From positions 1,488,001 through 1,552,000 of the forward strand of contig NZ_CP128360.1 of the NCBI RefSeq assembly GCF_030345095.1: 64,000 nt of DNA, read 5' to 3'. The position numbers and the translations under genes were made by a program. The DNA is from Solwaraspora sp. WMMA2056 (GTDB lineage: Bacteria; Actinomycetota; Actinomycetes; Mycobacteriales; Micromonosporaceae). The notes beneath the pieces were generated by a model, which was given only the letters and a program-made list of their open reading frames with translations, was not told where the DNA came from and made no database searches. This document shows, in pieces, positions 8,384 to 19,176 of this stretch; the stretch's first letter is position 1; every line of letters begins with the position of its first letter.

Positions 8384-10216
8384 TCACCGGCCCGGTGGCG
8401 GCCCGCTGGTCGGGCCCGCTCCGTCGGGGCGTGGCCGGGCCGTCGACGGTCGGTAGATGTGGAAGCCGGGTGGGGTGGCGTCGTCGGGGTCATCCTGCCC
8501 GACGTCGGTGCCGGCCGGTGCGGCGGTCGGCGCGCCGCCGGTGGCGGCTGGCCCGGGGGTGGCTCCGGCCGCTGGCCCGGCGGTGGCTGCCGATGTCGCC
8601 GGCTCGGCCCCGGTGGCTGAGGTGCCGGCCGGACCGGCGGGGACCGGTGCCGGTGGCGCGGACCGGGAGCGGGGCCGGGGCCGGGCCGGAAAAATGGACC
8701 GGCGGGCCCGTGGCGGCACGGGGCCCGGCCCGACCGCTTGCGCCGGGGCGGCCGCCGGGCCGTCCGCGCTGTCGTGGGAAGGGCCGTCGTCGGTCGCGCT
8801 GTCGTTTGCTGGGCTGTCGTGGGCCGGGCCGTCGTCGGCCGGGCTGTCGTGGGCCGGGCGACCGTTGAGCCGCTCCCGCCGGTGCCGGCTGGCGACGAAC
8901 GCGGCCCGCGCCGCCGCGAGTACGGCGAACCCGGCCGCCGCCGCGACCCCGATCCGGCCGTCCATCGGGATGAGACCGAGCGCCCCACCGGCCACGAAGG
9001 CCAGCATCAGGATCGTCTCGGAGTGGGCGAAGGCGCTGGCCCGCTGTCGTTCGGCGATCCGTTCCTGGATCGTGGCGTCCACGGCGAGTTTCGCTATCCC
9101 GCTGATCACGGCGGTGACGAAGCAGAACAGTGCCACCATCGGCAGGGAGAACTGCACGATGGCGAGCACCCCGACGCCGGCGACGATCACCAGCCCGCTG
9201 GACTGCAGCGCCAGCGGTCGGTGGATGCGCATCCGGCTGCCGATCGCGGTGGCGATGAAGCTGCCGGCGGCCAACGCGGCGCCGACCACCCCGAGCGCGC
9301 CCTCGTCGCCGAGGTCGCGGCCCAGCACGACGGTGGTCAGGTCGCCGGCCTTGATCGCGAAGGCGAGGTAGAGCAGCAGGAAACCGTAGAGGCAGCGCAG
9401 CGTGGCGCTGCCGATCAGGGTCGCGATCACCAGCCGGCCGGTGAGAATCCGCTGCCGGTGTGCCTCGCGACGCAGCCCGAACACGCGCAACGCCCGCGGG
9501 ACCCGCTCGGGTGGATCCGAGTCGGCGCGTGGCGGCAGGCGCAACGCGATGACCATGCCGACCAGGAAGATCACCGAGGCGACCCGCAGCGGCCACTGCG
9601 GTCCGAACCAGAACGCCGCCAACCCCAGCGGAGCCACCACGGCACCGGCGATCGTGCCGTAGACGCTGGCCCGGGCACCGGCCTGGGACAGTCCCAGGCC
9701 GGGTGGGAGCAGCCGGGGTACGGCGGCCGAGCGGCCGACGCCGTACGCGCGGGACAGGGCCAGCACCCCGAACGCCGCCGGGTACAGGCCGAAGCCGTTG
9801 AGGTGGTCGGCGATCAGCCAGGCCAGGAACGCCCGGCCCAGCATGGTGGTGGCCAGGGCGTACCGCCGGCCGTGCCGGAAATGGTCGAGCACCGGGCCGA
9901 CGACCGGTGCCAGCAGGGCGAACGGGACCATGGTGACCAGCAGGTAGAGCGCGACGCTGCTGCGGGCCTCGCCCAGCGGGGCGCTGAAGAAGATCGTGCC
10001 GGCGAGCCCGATGGTGATCAGCGTGTCGCCGGCGCAGGAGGTGGCGTGCAGGTCGAACAGCCGGGTCATGCCGGGTTCGCCGCCGGCGCCGCGCTGGCGT
10101 ACCTGCAGGACCTTGCGCCCCGCCCAGCGACTGCTGTACGCGGTGCCGCGCAGCACGGCGCGGGTGCAGCGGACCGCGGTCCCGGTGGTGCGCCCGATCG
10201 AGCGGAACAGCCCCAT
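8384..10216 (-). CDS. MFS transporter with long disordered C-terminal tail
   Basis: 610 aa. After a basic N-terminus, residues about 50-440 hold roughly twelve hydrophobic segments of a major-facilitator permease (GTIFFSAPLGEARSS..., LLAPVVGPVLDHF, GFLLLYLAFAI, FCFVTAVISGIAK). The last 150 residues are cytoplasmic-looking, rich in Pro, Ala, Asp and Ser, with repeated AHDSPADDG-type units. The start at 10216 has GAGG at 8 nt; a start at 10234 (MGEDEH) is possible. It leads an apparent MFS-mqnB-mqnD unit and is divergent from the DUF3027 gene. The substrate is unknown; in this conserved neighbourhood the gene is usually annotated only as MFS. Confidence 0.9.
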   Translation of the reverse strand: MGLFRSIGRTTGTAVRCTRAVLRGTAYSSRWAGRKVLQVRQRGAGGEPGMTRLFDLHATSCAGDTLITIGLAGTIFFSAPLGEARSSVALYLLVTMVPFALLAPVVGPVLDHFRHGRRYALATTMLGRAFLAWLIADHLNGFGLYPAAFGVLALSRAYGVGRSAAVPRLLPPGLGLSQAGARASVYGTIAGAVVAPLGLAAFWFGPQWPLRVASVIFLVGMVIALRLPPRADSDPPERVPRALRVFGLRREAHRQRILTGRLVIATLIGSATLRCLYGFLLLYLAFAIKAGDLTTVVLGRDLGDEGALGVVGAALAAGSFIATAIGSRMRIHRPLALQSSGLVIVAGVGVLAIVQFSLPMVALFCFVTAVISGIAKLAVDATIQERIAERQRASAFAHSETILMLAFVAGGALGLIPMDGRIGVAAAAGFAVLAAARAAFVASRHRRERLNGRPAHDSPADDGPAHDSPANDSATDDGPSHDSADGPAAAPAQAVGPGPVPPRARRSIFPARPRPRSRSAPPAPVPAGPAGTSATGAEPATSAATAGPAAGATPGPAATGGAPTAAPAGTDVGQDDPDDATPPGFHIYRPSTARPRPDGAGPTSGPPPGR

Positions 10217-10355
10217 GTGCTCATCCTCACCCATCCGCACACGTCCCGTCTCGGGCTGTACCGGAAATCCGGCACGAGAGGGCGGACGCGGCGGCGGTAC
10301 GGACCGGTCGGGGAGTGCCTGTCGCCGACGCCGGCCGGTAGGCAACAATGGGAGG

Positions 10356-11147
10356 GTGACCAGGAGCACCGCTCGCGCCTCCCGCCTCGATGCGGTCTGT
10401 GCCAAGGCTGTCGACGTCGCCTACGCGGCGCTTGCCGAGGCGGTGGACCCGGCCGAGATCGGCGACCACCTACAGGCGGTTGCGGAGGGTGAGAGATTGG
10501 TCACCCATCTGTTCGAGTGTCGGTTGTCCGGCTATCAGGGTTGGCGCTGGGCGGTCACCGTCACCCGGGTGTCGCGCAGTCGCCAGGTGACTGTCTGCGA
10601 GACGGTGCTGCTGCCCGGCCCGGACGCGCTGCTCGCCCCTGGCTGGCTGCCCTGGCACGAGCGTCTGCAGCCGGGCGACCTCGGCGTCGGCGATCTGCTG
10701 CCGACGTCGTTCGACGACGACCGGCTGGCCCCCGGCTACCTGCAGTCCGACGACCCCGCCGTGGAGGAGGTCAGTTGGGAGCTGGGCCTCGGGCGCAGCC
10801 GGGTGATGTCCCGGCAGGGGCGGGCCGACACGGCGCAGCGTTGGTACGACGGTGAGCACGGGCCGCAGGCACCCATCTCGACCGCTGCCCCGGCCACTGC
10901 CCGCTGCGGTACCTGCGGCTTCTACCTGCAACTGGCCGGGGCGTTGCGGCAGGCGTTCGGGGTGTGCGGCAACGTGTACGCGCCCGACGACGGCCGGGTG
11001 GTGAGCGTGGACCACGGCTGTGGGGCGCACTCCGAGGCGTTGTCCGGCCCGGTCGAGACGCCGGTCGACGAGTTGCCGACCATCTACGACGACGGCGAGG
11101 TGGAGACGGTCGACGTCACGACGCGGTCGGCGGCTCCGCAGGACTGA
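10356..11147 (+). CDS. DUF3027 family protein
   Basis: 263 aa conserved actinobacterial protein of unknown function. It begins VTRSTARASRLDAVCAKAV and includes the conserved core LFECRLSGYQGWRWAVTVTR and LLPTSFDDDRLAPGY. A C-terminal zinc-ribbon-like part has CGTCGFY and later CGNVYAP plus HGCGAH. The GTG at 10356 directly follows GGGAGG-rich sequence (CAATGGGAGG); upstream codons in the same frame read through the divergent promoter region. The gene sits at the conserved junction of mqnB/MFS and DUF2530/NCS2. No function is assigned. Confidence 0.87.
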   Translation: MTRSTARASRLDAVCAKAVDVAYAALAEAVDPAEIGDHLQAVAEGERLVTHLFECRLSGYQGWRWAVTVTRVSRSRQVTVCETVLLPGPDALLAPGWLPWHERLQPGDLGVGDLLPTSFDDDRLAPGYLQSDDPAVEEVSWELGLGRSRVMSRQGRADTAQRWYDGEHGPQAPISTAAPATARCGTCGFYLQLAGALRQAFGVCGNVYAPDDGRVVSVDHGCGAHSEALSGPVETPVDELPTIYDDGEVETVDVTTRSAAPQD

Positions 11148-11445
11148 CCCGCTCCCGGCGGCGGCGTCGGTGGGCGTCGTGCCGCAGCATCACCGCCAGA
11201 CCGGGCAGCCCGACCAGCAGTCCGGCGAGGCAGGTCCACAGCCAGTCGGTCCGCCCGGTATCGGCCAGCCAGTCGCGGGCCAGCAGACAGACCAGCCCGG
11301 CGAGCGCCCAGGCGATCAGGCCGCCGGCGGCGATCGGCACCATCGGCGGGTCGAGCGGCTCCGGCCGGGGCGCCGACCGCAGCGGTAGCGGTAGGACACG
11401 GCCGCCGCCGGGCTCCGGCGGGTTCAGCGACGGCGATTCGGGCAC
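11116..11445 (-). CDS. DUF2530 family two-helix membrane protein
   Basis: 109 aa. A Pro-rich N-terminus is followed by two membrane helices, about 35-56 (VPIAAGGLIAWALAGLVCLLA) and 68-86 (WLWTCLAGLLVGLPGLAVML), and a basic RRRRRE tail. The layout and location between DUF3027 and the NCS2 permease match the DUF2530 family. It overlaps the DUF3027 gene tail-to-tail by 32 bp. The GTG at 11445 has no Shine-Dalgarno, but TACGCT lies exactly 6 nt upstream (minus strand), so the mRNA is probably leaderless. Confidence 0.8.
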   Translation of the reverse strand: MPESPSLNPPEPGGGRVLPLPLRSAPRPEPLDPPMVPIAAGGLIAWALAGLVCLLARDWLADTGRTDWLWTCLAGLLVGLPGLAVMLRHDAHRRRRRERVSPAEPPTAS

Positions 11446-11451
11446 CAGGCC

Positions 11452-11457
11452 AGCGTA
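11452..11457 (-). promoter_or_regulatory. -10 hexamer, leaderless start of DUF2530 gene
   Basis: TACGCT (TANNNT class) lies 6 nt before the GTG at 11445 on the minus strand, so transcription should begin at or next to the start codon. No good -35 is visible. Confidence 0.5.
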
Positions 11458-11622
11458 CGTCCTGGTTGATCACCTCGGGGGTACGGATGAGTCCGTCGTC
11501 ACGGTGTCGTCGGCCGGCCCACCGCTGCCGCTGTTGCTGGACGTAACCAGGATGACCTTCCTCGGTAACAGTTGATCTGAGACGATGCGCCCATCCATCC
11601 TTATGATCAGCTGTGAGGACCC

Positions 11623-13086
11623 ATGGCGACAGTACCGGCGGAGACGACCGGGCCGACCCCGGACCGCACCCCGCGTAACGCGTTCGACCGGTTCTTCGAG
11701 ATCACCGCCCGGGGCTCGACCCCGGGCCGGGAGGTACGCGGCGGGCTGGCCACCTTCTTCACGATGGCCTACATCGTGGTGCTCAACCCGTTGATCCTGG
11801 GCAGCGCCGTGGACGGCGACGGGGCCGCGTTGGCGATCCCGGCGATCGCTGCGGCGACCGCCCTGGTCGCCGGATTGATGACCCTGCTGATGGGGGTGGT
11901 CGCCCGGTTCCCGTTGGCGCTGGCCGCCGGTCTCGGCGTGAACGCCCTGGTCGCCTTCGAGATCGCGCCGCAGATGACCTGGGCCGACGCCATGGGGCTG
12001 GTGGTCATCGAAGGCGTGATCATCCTGGTGCTGGTGCTGACCGGGCTGCGTACCGCCGTCTTCCGGGCGGTACCGACCCAGCTCAAGACCGCGATCGGGG
12101 TCGGCATCGGACTCTTCCTGGCGCTGATCGGCTTCGTCAACGCCGGGTTCGTCACCGGCGGCACCGCGTCGCCGCCGCTCGGCCTGGGCGTCAACGGCAT
12201 GATCGCCACCTGGCCGGCGTTCGTCTTCGTGCTCGGCCTGCTGCTCACCCTGGTGCTGGTGGTCCGCAAGGTACGCGGCGCGATCCTGATCGGCATCCTC
12301 GGCTCCACGGTGCTGGCGATCGTCGTCGAGGCGATCGGCCGATTCGGCCCGGCCGGTGGCCCGGACGGCCGGCCCGGCGGCTGGGCGTTGACCGTGCCGA
12401 GCCTGCCGGACCAGGTCTTCGGGATGCCGGACCTGTCGCTGCTGGGCAACTTCAGCGTGCTCGGTGCCTGGGAGTCGGCGACCTGGCTGGTAGCCCTGAT
12501 GTTCGTCTTCACGCTGCTGCTGACCGACTTCTTCGACACGATGGGCACCATGGTGGCCGTCGGCCAGGAAGGCGGTCTGCTCGACGACGAGGGGATGCCG
12601 CCGAGGACCAAGGAGATCCTGGTCGTCGACTCAATCGCCGCGGCGGCGGGCGGCATGGCCAGTACGTCGAGCAACACCTCGTACATCGAAAGTGCCGCCG
12701 GGGTCGCGGAGGGTGCCCGCACCGGGGTGGCCAACCTGGTCACCGGCGGGTTGTTCCTGCTCGCGGTCTTCCTGTCGCCGCTGGTCGAGGTGGTGCCGTT
12801 CGAGGCGGCGTCGACCGCGCTGGTGGTGGTCGGGTTCCTGATGCTGACCGCGGTGCGCACCATCGACTGGACCGACTACGAGATCGCCATCCCGGCGTTC
12901 CTGACGATCGTGCTGATGCCGTTCACCTACTCGATCTCCAACGGCATCGGTGCCGGGGTGATCACCTTCGTACTGATCAAGCTGGTGAAGGGCCGCGCGG
13001 CGGCGGTGCACCCGCTGCTGTACGGGGTGGCCGTGCTGTTCACCCTCTACTTCCTGCGTCACCCGTTGGAGCTGCTGATCGGCTGA
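11623..13086 (+). CDS. NCS2 purine permease (AzgA-type, hypoxanthine/guanine/adenine)
   Basis: 487 aa integral membrane protein of the nucleobase:cation symporter-2 superfamily, AzgA/GhxP branch. Signatures: GGLATFFTMAYIVVLNP near the N-terminus, GLGVNALVAFEI, DFFDTMGTMVAVGQEGG, and SNTSYIESAAGVAEGARTG. About twelve to fourteen hydrophobic segments are evident. It should import purine bases with protons. The start ATG follows TGTGAGGACCC (GAGG at 5 nt). No purine riboswitch is recognisable in the 120 nt upstream. It is followed by a tandem repeat and a palindromic hairpin. Confidence 0.94.
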   Translation: MATVPAETTGPTPDRTPRNAFDRFFEITARGSTPGREVRGGLATFFTMAYIVVLNPLILGSAVDGDGAALAIPAIAAATALVAGLMTLLMGVVARFPLALAAGLGVNALVAFEIAPQMTWADAMGLVVIEGVIILVLVLTGLRTAVFRAVPTQLKTAIGVGIGLFLALIGFVNAGFVTGGTASPPLGLGVNGMIATWPAFVFVLGLLLTLVLVVRKVRGAILIGILGSTVLAIVVEAIGRFGPAGGPDGRPGGWALTVPSLPDQVFGMPDLSLLGNFSVLGAWESATWLVALMFVFTLLLTDFFDTMGTMVAVGQEGGLLDDEGMPPRTKEILVVDSIAAAAGGMASTSSNTSYIESAAGVAEGARTGVANLVTGGLFLLAVFLSPLVEVVPFEAASTALVVVGFLMLTAVRTIDWTDYEIAIPAFLTIVLMPFTYSISNGIGAGVITFVLIKLVKGRAAAVHPLLYGVAVLFTLYFLRHPLELLIG

Positions 13087-13158
13087 CCGCCCGGGCCGGC
13101 CTGCTCGGGGACCGGCTGACCGGCCGGGCCGGCCTGCTCGCTGATCGGCTGACCAGCC
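13081..13158 (+). repeat. 33-bp tandem repeat downstream of NCS2 gene
   Basis: A 33-bp unit beginning GGCTGACC occurs at 13081-13113 and 13114-13146, with a partial third copy from 13147. The first two copies differ at about four positions. The first copy begins on the last codons of the permease gene, so the stop codon TGA is part of the repeat. Confidence 0.8.
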
Positions 13159-13178
13159 GGGGCCCGCCCGGGCCCCGG
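13157..13178 (+). terminator. GC palindrome, probable terminator of NCS2 gene
   Basis: CCGGGGCCCG and CGGGCCCCGG flank two bases, giving a near-uninterrupted palindrome 70 nt after the permease stop. No U-tract. Confidence 0.5.
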
Positions 13179-13237
13179 CACCGGCGGTACCCTGGGGGCC
13201 GCCGGTGACGGTGGTCATAACGGCTGGGCGATCAGTG

Positions 13238-13260
13238 GTTCGTTAGTTAGGCTAACGAAC
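13238..13260 (+). promoter_or_regulatory. MarR operator overlapping -10 and start site
   Basis: A perfect 9-bp inverted repeat, GTTCGTTAG and CTAACGAAC, with a 5-bp spacer ends exactly at the GTG of the marR gene. The -10-like TAGGCT (13248-13253) lies inside it. A MarR dimer bound here would block its own promoter, the common autorepression design. Confidence 0.75.
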
Positions 13261-13710
13261 GTGACGGAGTGGGCGGTGATGGGAGAGCAGGTCTCAGCCG
13301 CGCAACTGGCCGTGTCGTTGCGCGACGCCATCACCCGACTCAACCGACGGGTCCGACAGGCCCGCCCGGTCGGCGACCTGACGGTCACCCAGCTCTCCGC
13401 GCTCACCAGCCTGCAACTGGCTGGTGCGCTGACCCCGCGGGAGCTGTCCGAGATCGAGCGGGTCCAGCCGCCGACGATGACCAAGATCGTCGCGAAGCTC
13501 GAAGAGCGCGGACTGGTCAGGCGTACCCCGCACCCGACCGACGGTCGGCAGGTGATCCTGTCGGCCACCGAATCGGGCCGCGAGGTGCTCGCCGCGTTCG
13601 AGCGGATACGTGACGAGTGGTTGGCCAGCCGGCTCGACGCGCTGAGCCCCGACCAACGCGACACGTTGCGCCAGGCCGCGGAGATCCTGCAGCAGGTGTC
13701 GCGCGGCTGA
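13261..13710 (+). CDS. MarR family transcriptional regulator
   Basis: 149 aa (or 143 aa from the ATG at 13279). Winged-helix dimer: QLSALTSLQLAGALTPRELSE is helix 2, VQPPTMTKIVAKLEERGLV the recognition helix, and RTPHPTDGRQVILSATESG the wing with the conserved Asp/Arg. It precedes an MFS exporter by 43 bp. The pair and the palindrome immediately upstream suggest it represses itself and the transporter until a ligand binds. The GTG at 13261 would be leaderless (-10 TAGGCT 7 nt upstream). The ATG at 13279 has GGGCGGTG upstream but no clear Shine-Dalgarno. Confidence 0.92.
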   Translation: MTEWAVMGEQVSAAQLAVSLRDAITRLNRRVRQARPVGDLTVTQLSALTSLQLAGALTPRELSEIERVQPPTMTKIVAKLEERGLVRRTPHPTDGRQVILSATESGREVLAAFERIRDEWLASRLDALSPDQRDTLRQAAEILQQVSRG

Positions 13711-13752
13711 CGCGCCGCTCGTCGGCCACCGGGTCCGCTTCGTCCCACGTGG

Positions 13753-15117
13753 ATGACGCGTACGATCCGAGGAGGCGCACCCCGAGTGCGGGCGAAACTG
13801 ACCACCACTTTCCAGTCCCTGCGGGTCCGGAACTACCGGATCTTCGCCACCGGTCAGCTGATCAAGCTGATCGGCGTGTGGATGATGTTCATCGCGCAGG
13901 ACTGGCTCGTCCTGCAACTGTCCGACGACTCCGCCACCGCGCTCGGCGTCGTCGTCGCCCTGCAGTTCACCCCGGTGCTGCTGTTCACCCTGGTCTTCGG
14001 CCGGCTCGCCGACCGCTACGACAAGCGGATGCTGCTGTTCGTCGCGAACGCGATGTGGTTCGTGCTCGCCCTCGGCATGAGCGTGCTGGTGCTGACCGGC
14101 GCCGTGCAACTGTGGCACGTGTTCGTCTTCGCCGGACTGCTCGGCGTCGGCAACGCCCTGGAGACCCCGGTCCGGCAGGCCTTCGTCTCCGAGCTGGTCG
14201 GCACCCCGCTGCTGCCCAACGCCCTCGGCCTGTCCTCGGCGACGTTCAACACCGCGCGGATCGTCGGCCCGGCCGTCGCCGGCCTGGCGATCGCCGCGTT
14301 CGACGTCGGCCCGGTCTTCCTGATCAGCGCGATCGCGTCGGCCGCCCCGCTGGTGGGCCTGATCCAGATGCGCGCCAGCGAGCTGTACCGTGCCGACCTG
14401 CCCGTCGGCGGGGCCCGCGACAGCGCAAAGGTCGCCGACGGGCTGCGCTACGTCGCCCGCCGGCCCGACCTGATGCTGCCGATGGGTCTGATGGCCGTCA
14501 TGGGGCTGCTGCTGTTCAACTTCCAGATCACCCTCGCCGCGTTGGCCAAGACGGTGTTCGACACCGGGGCGGCGTCGTTCGGTCTGTTCACCACCGCGTT
14601 GGCCACCGGCGCGTTGGCCGGCGCGCTCGCCGCCAGCGGCCGGCGTGGCCGCCCGTCGGTCTACGTGGTGCTCGGCAGCGCGCTGGCCTTCGCCGGCCTC
14701 GCCACCATGGTTGGGCTGGCACCGACGTACTGGCTGGTGGTGGCGTTGCTGGTGCCGACCGGATTCTTCATGGTCTACTTCGCGCAGGCGTCCAACCAGC
14801 GGGTCCAGCTCGGCGTCGACGCCGCGTTCCGCGGCCGGGTGATGGCGCTGTGGGTGCTGGTCTTCCTGGGCACCAACCCGGTCGGTGCTCCGGCCATCGG
14901 CTGGGTCGCCGAGCACCTAGGCGCCGGGGCGAGTATCTGGCTCGGCGGTGCCCTGTCGTTCCTGACCGCCGCCGCCGCGCTGCTGTGGCAGCTACGTCGT
15001 ACCGGCGGTCGGCTGCGGCTGCGCTGGGCGCCACTGCCGAGGTTCTACGTCCTCCCCGCCCCACCCGCGACGATCTTGCAGTTATCGCGAGGAAATGTCG
15101 AGTTTGTCCAACGATAA
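13753..15117 (+). CDS. MFS transporter (EntS-like, MFS_3 type)
   Basis: 454 aa. Starts at ATG 13753 or GTG 13786 (VRAKLTTTFQSLRVRNYRIF, the usual family start). About ten to twelve helices; signatures FATGQLIKLIGVWMMFIAQDWLV, FGRLADRYDKRMLLF and ALETPVRQAFVSELV match drug or metabolite exporters of the MFS_3 group. It probably exports a compound sensed by the upstream MarR protein. The last 16 residues (ATILQLSRGNVEFVQR) are encoded by the left arm and loop of a long inverted repeat and are unlikely to be ancestral transporter sequence. Confidence 0.9.
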   Translation: MTRTIRGGAPRVRAKLTTTFQSLRVRNYRIFATGQLIKLIGVWMMFIAQDWLVLQLSDDSATALGVVVALQFTPVLLFTLVFGRLADRYDKRMLLFVANAMWFVLALGMSVLVLTGAVQLWHVFVFAGLLGVGNALETPVRQAFVSELVGTPLLPNALGLSSATFNTARIVGPAVAGLAIAAFDVGPVFLISAIASAAPLVGLIQMRASELYRADLPVGGARDSAKVADGLRYVARRPDLMLPMGLMAVMGLLLFNFQITLAALAKTVFDTGAASFGLFTTALATGALAGALAASGRRGRPSVYVVLGSALAFAGLATMVGLAPTYWLVVALLVPTGFFMVYFAQASNQRVQLGVDAAFRGRVMALWVLVFLGTNPVGAPAIGWVAEHLGAGASIWLGGALSFLTAAAALLWQLRRTGGRLRLRWAPLPRFYVLPAPPATILQLSRGNVEFVQR

Positions 15118-15131
15118 CTGCAAGATCGTCG
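15068..15131. repeat. 20-bp perfect inverted repeat with 24-nt loop
   Basis: Arms 15068-15087 (CGACGATCTTGCAGTTATCG) and 15112-15131 are perfect reverse complements. They enclose a 24-nt loop that carries the MFS stop codon region. It sits between the convergent MFS and sepH genes and can fold on either strand, so it can act as a bidirectional terminator. Its AT content and sharp edges inside the MFS frame also fit an inserted palindromic element. Confidence 0.85.
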
Positions 15132-15148
15132 GCGACGGGCGGGGGGGG

Positions 15149-16216
15149 TCAGGAGCTGGCGCGGTCGGCCGGGCCGCTGCCGAACAGCACGTCGTCCCAG
15201 CTGGGCAGCCGCTTGCGGGGCTTGCCGGTGCCATCGGCTGGGGTCTCACCGCCGGTGCCGGTGGCGGCACGACGGGGCCGCAGCACCGCCAGCGACGGCA
15301 CGGCTGGGACCTCCTTGGGCGCGTCGGCGTCGTCGTCGAAGGCCGACCCGGCACCGCCGCCGAGCAACGCGGCCGCGCCGCCGGCCACCGGCCGCTGCCG
15401 GGGCGTCTCGGCGTTGGCCGCCGGCTCCAGACCGCGACCGGCCGCCGAACCCAGCGGACGGTCCAGCGACGCGAGCAGCGCGTCCCGCCCGGCGCGGATC
15501 GGGTCCCGGGAGGGCCGGGGCTGGTCGCCGGGGGCGGCGGGCAACGCGTGCCCGCGACCCAGCTCACCCCGGGACGGCCCGGGCAGGGCGTGCCCGCCAC
15601 GCTCCGCCGTCGGCTCCTGGCCGAGGATCTGAGTGGGCCGCTCGGTGCAGAGGTACTGCGCCATGTCGTCGTGCGGTGAGATCACCTGACGGCTCTTGTC
15701 GAGCTCCCAGATGGCCTGGGCGGTGGCCTTGCCGGACGGCCAGGTGGCGATGATCCGCCAGGTGCCGTCGTCACGCCGGTACGCGTCCCAGGAGATCTTC
15801 TCCGCGTCGATGCCGTGCTGGGCCAGTCGCCCGTCCACGACCTCGGCCAGCGGGGCGCCCTTCTCGGAGTTCTTCAGCCGGGTCCGGCGGGCGTGCTGGG
15901 CGAGCATCGCCCGCTCCTGCAGCACCGGGCCGGCGTACCGCAGGACCCGGTCGACCGGTACCCCGGCGATGCGGGCGACGTCGTCGGCGGACTCGCCGGC
16001 CCGGATCCGGGCCTGGATGTCCCGCGGCGACAGCGACGGCTTCGGGTCACCCGGCGCGCCGGCGACCGCCAGCGTGGCGGGGCTGGTGCCGGGATCGGCC
16101 TGTACGGCGGTGGAGACCCGGTCGTCGATGGGCAGGGCGAGCAGTCGGCCGACCTCGTCAGCGAGGACCAGGGCCTGTCCGTCCTCGGAGAGGGCGACGA
16201 AGCGTACTGGGCGCAT
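15149..16216 (-). CDS. sepH: Septation protein SepH (DUF3071)
   Basis: 355 aa. SepH is the actinobacterial FtsZ-stimulating cell-division protein. The N-terminal domain (MRPVRFVALSEDGQALVLADE, then LSPRDIQARIRAGESADDVA helix-turn-helix-like segment, and WRIIATWPSGKATAQAIWEL) is the conserved DUF3071 part, residues about 1-180. The remainder is a low-complexity Pro/Arg/Ala tail, ending KRLPSWDDVLFG, a conserved C-terminal motif of this family. The start at 16216 has GGAGG at 7 nt. The upstream neighbour serC and downstream MFS/marR match the Streptomyces sepH context. Confidence 0.92.
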   Translation of the reverse strand: MRPVRFVALSEDGQALVLADEVGRLLALPIDDRVSTAVQADPGTSPATLAVAGAPGDPKPSLSPRDIQARIRAGESADDVARIAGVPVDRVLRYAGPVLQERAMLAQHARRTRLKNSEKGAPLAEVVDGRLAQHGIDAEKISWDAYRRDDGTWRIIATWPSGKATAQAIWELDKSRQVISPHDDMAQYLCTERPTQILGQEPTAERGGHALPGPSRGELGRGHALPAAPGDQPRPSRDPIRAGRDALLASLDRPLGSAAGRGLEPAANAETPRQRPVAGGAAALLGGGAGSAFDDDADAPKEVPAVPSLAVLRPRRAATGTGGETPADGTGKPRKRLPSWDDVLFGSGPADRASS

Positions 16217-16428
16217 CGCGTTGCCTCCGTCCCGCCGAGCTGCCCCACGCCGTAGGCCGACCTCGCCCCCCGGCGTCCTCAGGCACACGGTACGCCGATA
16301 AGTCACCCGATGGGAGTAGGCCACGCCGGGCATGTCGAGTGAGCTGCCCGGATCCGCTCCGGCCGGCGAGTCGGGTGGTCGACAGTGATCGAGGACCGGC
16401 GATCACGGATGGTGAGACCGCCGACCAG

Positions 16429-16434
16429 ATTATA
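16429..16434 (-). promoter_or_regulatory. Consensus -10 (TATAAT) upstream of sepH
   Basis: A perfect TATAAT on the minus strand lies in an AT-rich patch between serC and sepH. A -35 is poor (TGGCTG at 17 nt). It would give a leader of about 200 nt before sepH. Confidence 0.35.
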
Positions 16435-16442
16435 CGGCAAAT

Positions 16443-16479
16443 CGGTCGGTTCAGCCACAATCAGTGACTGAACCGACCG
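16443..16479 (-). terminator. Hairpin terminator after serC
   Basis: A 12-bp perfect stem (16443-16454 with 16468-16479, CGGTCGGTTCAG and its complement) and 13-nt loop begins 17 nt after the serC stop on the minus strand, followed by ATTT. Confidence 0.65.
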
Positions 16480-16495
16480 TGTCACCCGATTTCGC

Positions 16496-18950
<2,455 letters not shown>

Positions 18951-19176
18951 ATGGCTCTCCTGGGTGGGGATTTTGGTGGTCCGGCCCGAACGCCCGGTAG
19001 AACTGCTTCAGGCGGCCCTGACGGCTGCTACGTACGTGTTGCCTTTATGGTGCCCGCGTTGTTGCCTGTCTGGTGTCCGGCCGTGCCGTTTCGGTGATGT
19101 GGTGGCTCGGCCTCGTGTCCGGTGGGTAACCAGCCTAGGTTCGAGTGCCGGGGTAGCCCTAGACCAGGAGAGCGAC

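Noticed and set aside
8764-8870. Short regular repeats that might suggest CRISPR
   Set aside because: 15-bp units without spacers inside a coding tail; not an array.
13294-14916. 540-codon antisense frame across marR and MFS genes
   Set aside because: Shadow of two clear genes; low-complexity Gln/His/Arg translation.
19122-19150. GGTTCGAG resembling a tRNA T-loop near 19138
   Set aside because: No acceptor, D- or anticodon stems can be built around it.
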